Assembly: GCA_031178805.1 (NCBI GenBank)
Contig: JAPSIJ010000169.1
Coordinates: 1 to 5,703, forward strand
Reading direction: 5' to 3'
Length of the DNA: 5,703 bases
From: Cellulomonas sp.
Lineage (GTDB): Bacteria; Actinomycetota; Actinomycetes; Actinomycetales; Cellulomonadaceae
Position numbers and translations under genes: made by a program. Positions 4,370 to 5,703 of the stretch are shown here, one piece after another. Positions within the stretch are counted from its first letter, which is position 1, and each line of letters opens with the position of its first letter. Under the pieces are notes generated by a model. That model did not search any database and was not told the DNA's origin. It saw only the letters and a program-made list of their open reading frames with translations.

Positions 4370-4870
4370 ATGGCGCACTCGATCCGCCGCCGCACGCTCG
4401 GCCTGCTGTCCGGTCTCTCCGTCGTCGTGGCGGTCGCCGCCTGCGGCAGCGCCGGAGCGGCCACGGAGGACGACCCGCCGTCGTCCACCCAGGAGGACAC
4501 CGCCGACTCGGGGGTCACCGCGGACCGCACCGCCGGGGCGGGCACCGACGGCACCGCCGGCGCGACGGCCGGCACCTACACCGACGGCACCTACGAGGCC
4601 GAGGGCTCCTACGAGTCCCCGGGCGGCGAGGAGTCGATCGCCGTCGAGCTGACCGTGTCGGACGACGTGGTGACCGACGTGACCGTCACGCCGCAGGCGA
4701 GCGGCGGCAACGCGGCCCGGTACCAGGAGGAGTTCGCCTCCGGGATCGCGGACGAGGTCGTCGGCCAGGAGCTGAGCGGGCTGTCCGTCGACAAGGTGTC
4801 CGGGTCCTCGCTGACCGGTGACGGCTTCAACGCGGCGCTCGACCAGATCCGCGCCGATGCCGAGGCCTGA
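4370..4870 (+). CDS. FMN-binding domain lipoprotein (ApbE substrate)
   Basis: This 166-residue exported flavoprotein carries a signal peptide at residues 1-24: basic n-region (HSIRRRT), hydrophobic core (LGLLSGLSVVVAVA) and lipobox VAAC with Cys25 as the lipidated residue. Residues 26-68 are a Thr/Asp/Gly/Ala-rich linker. Residues 69-164 form an FMN_bind domain (YTDGTYEAEG, VTDVTVTPQ, IADEVVGQEL) ending in the flavinylation motif D141-x-x-S144-G-S-S-L-T149. In this family ApbE links FMN through a phosphoester to the last Thr, here Thr149. The consensus Ala of SGA[ST]xT is Ser146. The product should be a membrane-anchored one- or two-electron carrier on the outer face of the cytoplasmic membrane. 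ATG 4370 follows a strong GAGGGAGGG at 4354-4362. The stop overlaps apbE by 14 bp, so both are co-translated; the redox partner is probably encoded beyond the right edge. The three arginines R6-R8 allow Tat export, discussed in the findings. Confidence 0.92.
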   Translation: MAHSIRRRTLGLLSGLSVVVAVAACGSAGAATEDDPPSSTQEDTADSGVTADRTAGAGTDGTAGATAGTYTDGTYEAEGSYESPGGEESIAVELTVSDDVVTDVTVTPQASGGNAARYQEEFASGIADEVVGQELSGLSVDKVSGSSLTGDGFNAALDQIRADAEA

Positions 4871-5703
4871 GGCCGCCACCGCCTTCGACGCGATCGGCAC
4901 CCGCTGGGTGCTGGACACGCCCGAGCCGCTGCCGGCCGCCGTGCTGGCGGCCGTGCACGACCGGGTCGAGCGGTTCGACCGGGACTGGTCGCGGTTCCGC
5001 GCCGACTCCTGGGTCACCGCGGTGGCCGAGGGCGGGCCGGGCCGCTACCCGCTGCCGGCGGACGCCGGCCCGCTGCTCGACGCGTACGACGTCGCGGCGC
5101 GGTGCACCGACGGGGCGGTCAGCCCGCTGGTCGGGCGCGCGCTGGAGGCGCTCGGCTACGACGCGGCGTACTCACTGCGCCCGCGCCGCGGCGCCGACGG
5201 TGCGCTGCTCACCGCACCCGCCCCGGACTGGCGGACCGCCGCCCGGCGGGACGGCGGGACGCTCACGCTCGACGCGCCCGCGCTGCTCGACGTCGGCGCC
5301 GCCGGCAAGGGCTACCTGGTCGACCTGGTCGCCGGCGTGCTGGCTGACCACGGCGTGACCGAGCACGTCGTGGACGCGGGGGGCGACCTGCGCGTCGCCG
5401 TCCCCGAGCCGCTCGTGGTCGCCCTCGAGGACCCGCGCGACACCACCCGGGCGCTCGGCGTGCTGCGGCTCACCGAGGGCGCCCTGTGCGGCTCGGCGAC
5501 CAACCGGCGGGCGTGGGCCCCGGGGGTGCACCACGTGGTCGACGCCCGCACCGGCGCGCCCACCGGCGCCACCGGCGACGACGTCCTCGCCACCTGGGCC
5601 GTGGGGCCCTCCGCGCTCGTCGCCGACCTGGCGGCGACCGCGCTGTTCTTCGCGGACCCGGACCTCGTCGCGGCGCGGTTCGGGATCCGGTACGTGGTGC
5701 TGC
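4857..5703 (+). CDS. apbE: FAD:protein FMN transferase ApbE (C-terminus beyond window edge)
   Basis: The frame is open for 282 codons to the right edge, with no stop. ApbE transfers FMN from FAD to a Ser/Thr of target proteins, with Mg2+. Family marks occur in order: FDAIGTRW at 10-17, DRDWSRFRADS at 41-51, VSPLVGRALEALGYD at 88-102, LDVGAAGKGYLVD at 144-156 (Lys151), DAGGDLRV at 173-180, GSATNRRAW at 212-220, HHVVDARTGAPTG at 225-237 and the metal-site segment VADLAATAL at 255-263 (Asp257, Thr261). The length visible already covers nearly the whole family domain. It begins without a signal peptide or lipobox, unlike many exported ApbE proteins. ATG 4857 overlaps the preceding gene by 14 bp, and no clear ribosome-binding site is seen, consistent with translational coupling. 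An in-frame GTG at 4818 is the only other upstream start before a TGA at 4812; it would add 13 unrelated residues and is disfavoured. Its substrate is most likely the adjacent lipoprotein. Confidence 0.94.
   Translation, partial: MPRPEAATAFDAIGTRWVLDTPEPLPAAVLAAVHDRVERFDRDWSRFRADSWVTAVAEGGPGRYPLPADAGPLLDAYDVAARCTDGAVSPLVGRALEALGYDAAYSLRPRRGADGALLTAPAPDWRTAARRDGGTLTLDAPALLDVGAAGKGYLVDLVAGVLADHGVTEHVVDAGGDLRVAVPEPLVVALEDPRDTTRALGVLRLTEGALCGSATNRRAWAPGVHHVVDARTGAPTGATGDDVLATWAVGPSALVADLAATALFFADPDLVAARFGIRYVVL

Noticed and set aside
5172..5593. Minus-strand and alternative-frame reading frames opposite apbE
   Set aside because: The apbE frame carries all expected motifs in order across the whole stretch; the others are compositional shadows.

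Overview
The window looks like chromosomal DNA from a very high-GC actinobacterium. Codon third positions are almost all G or C, GTG starts and overlapping stop/start junctions occur, and one gene (3741-4238) belongs to DUF3145, a family known essentially from Actinobacteria. The gene set would fit a Cellulomonas-like member of the Micrococcales, but that placement is a weak guess from protein flavour. There is no tRNA, rRNA, CRISPR array, insertion sequence or phage gene, and no stretch over 300 bases lacks a gene.

Layout. (1) 1-331, minus strand: the N-terminal part of an ABC transporter ATP-binding subunit that runs off the left edge. Its promoter (GTGACA, 17 bp, TATCTT) carries two 14-bp inverted repeats with the same 6-2-6 geometry, one inside the spacer and one just downstream of the -10. 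This looks like repression by a TetR-type regulator. (2) 492-2950, plus strand: two translationally coupled genes with a 4-bp GTGA overlap. The first is a cysteine-free member of the isocitrate lyase/PEP mutase superfamily. The second is a 544-residue fusion of the Ada methyl-phosphotriester domain, an AraC-type helix-turn-helix and an AlkA-type 3-methyladenine DNA glycosylase. (3) 2951-3089: a C-rich gap filled by a degenerate 14-15 bp tandem repeat whose minus strand has many closely spaced GGG runs. (4) 3090-3575: peptide deformylase (def), followed by a strong 14-bp-stem hairpin that should end its transcript. (5) 3741-4238: the DUF3145 gene, with a small hairpin at its stop codon. (6) 4370 to the right edge: an FMN-binding lipoprotein overlapping the start of apbE (FAD:protein FMN transferase), which runs off the right edge without a stop.

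How the genes work together. The last pair is the clearest functional unit: ApbE should attach FMN covalently to the lipoprotein at its C-terminal SGSSLT motif, giving a membrane-anchored flavin carrier for extracytosolic electron transfer. Its promoter has an 11-bp-period direct repeat at the -35 position, the arrangement used by OmpR/PhoB-family activators. The lipoprotein signal peptide has three consecutive arginines and the visible ApbE has no signal peptide, so flavinylation in the cytosol before Tat export is a reasonable hypothesis. The Ada-AlkA gene is an alkylation-repair gene, and its coupling to a superfamily enzyme of unknown reaction is the least explained association here. I found no clearly undescribed multi-gene system. 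The most worthwhile leads are the coupled Cys-less enzyme/Ada-AlkA pair, the direct-repeat promoter of the flavin operon, the twin palindromes at the left promoter and the tandem repeat upstream of def.
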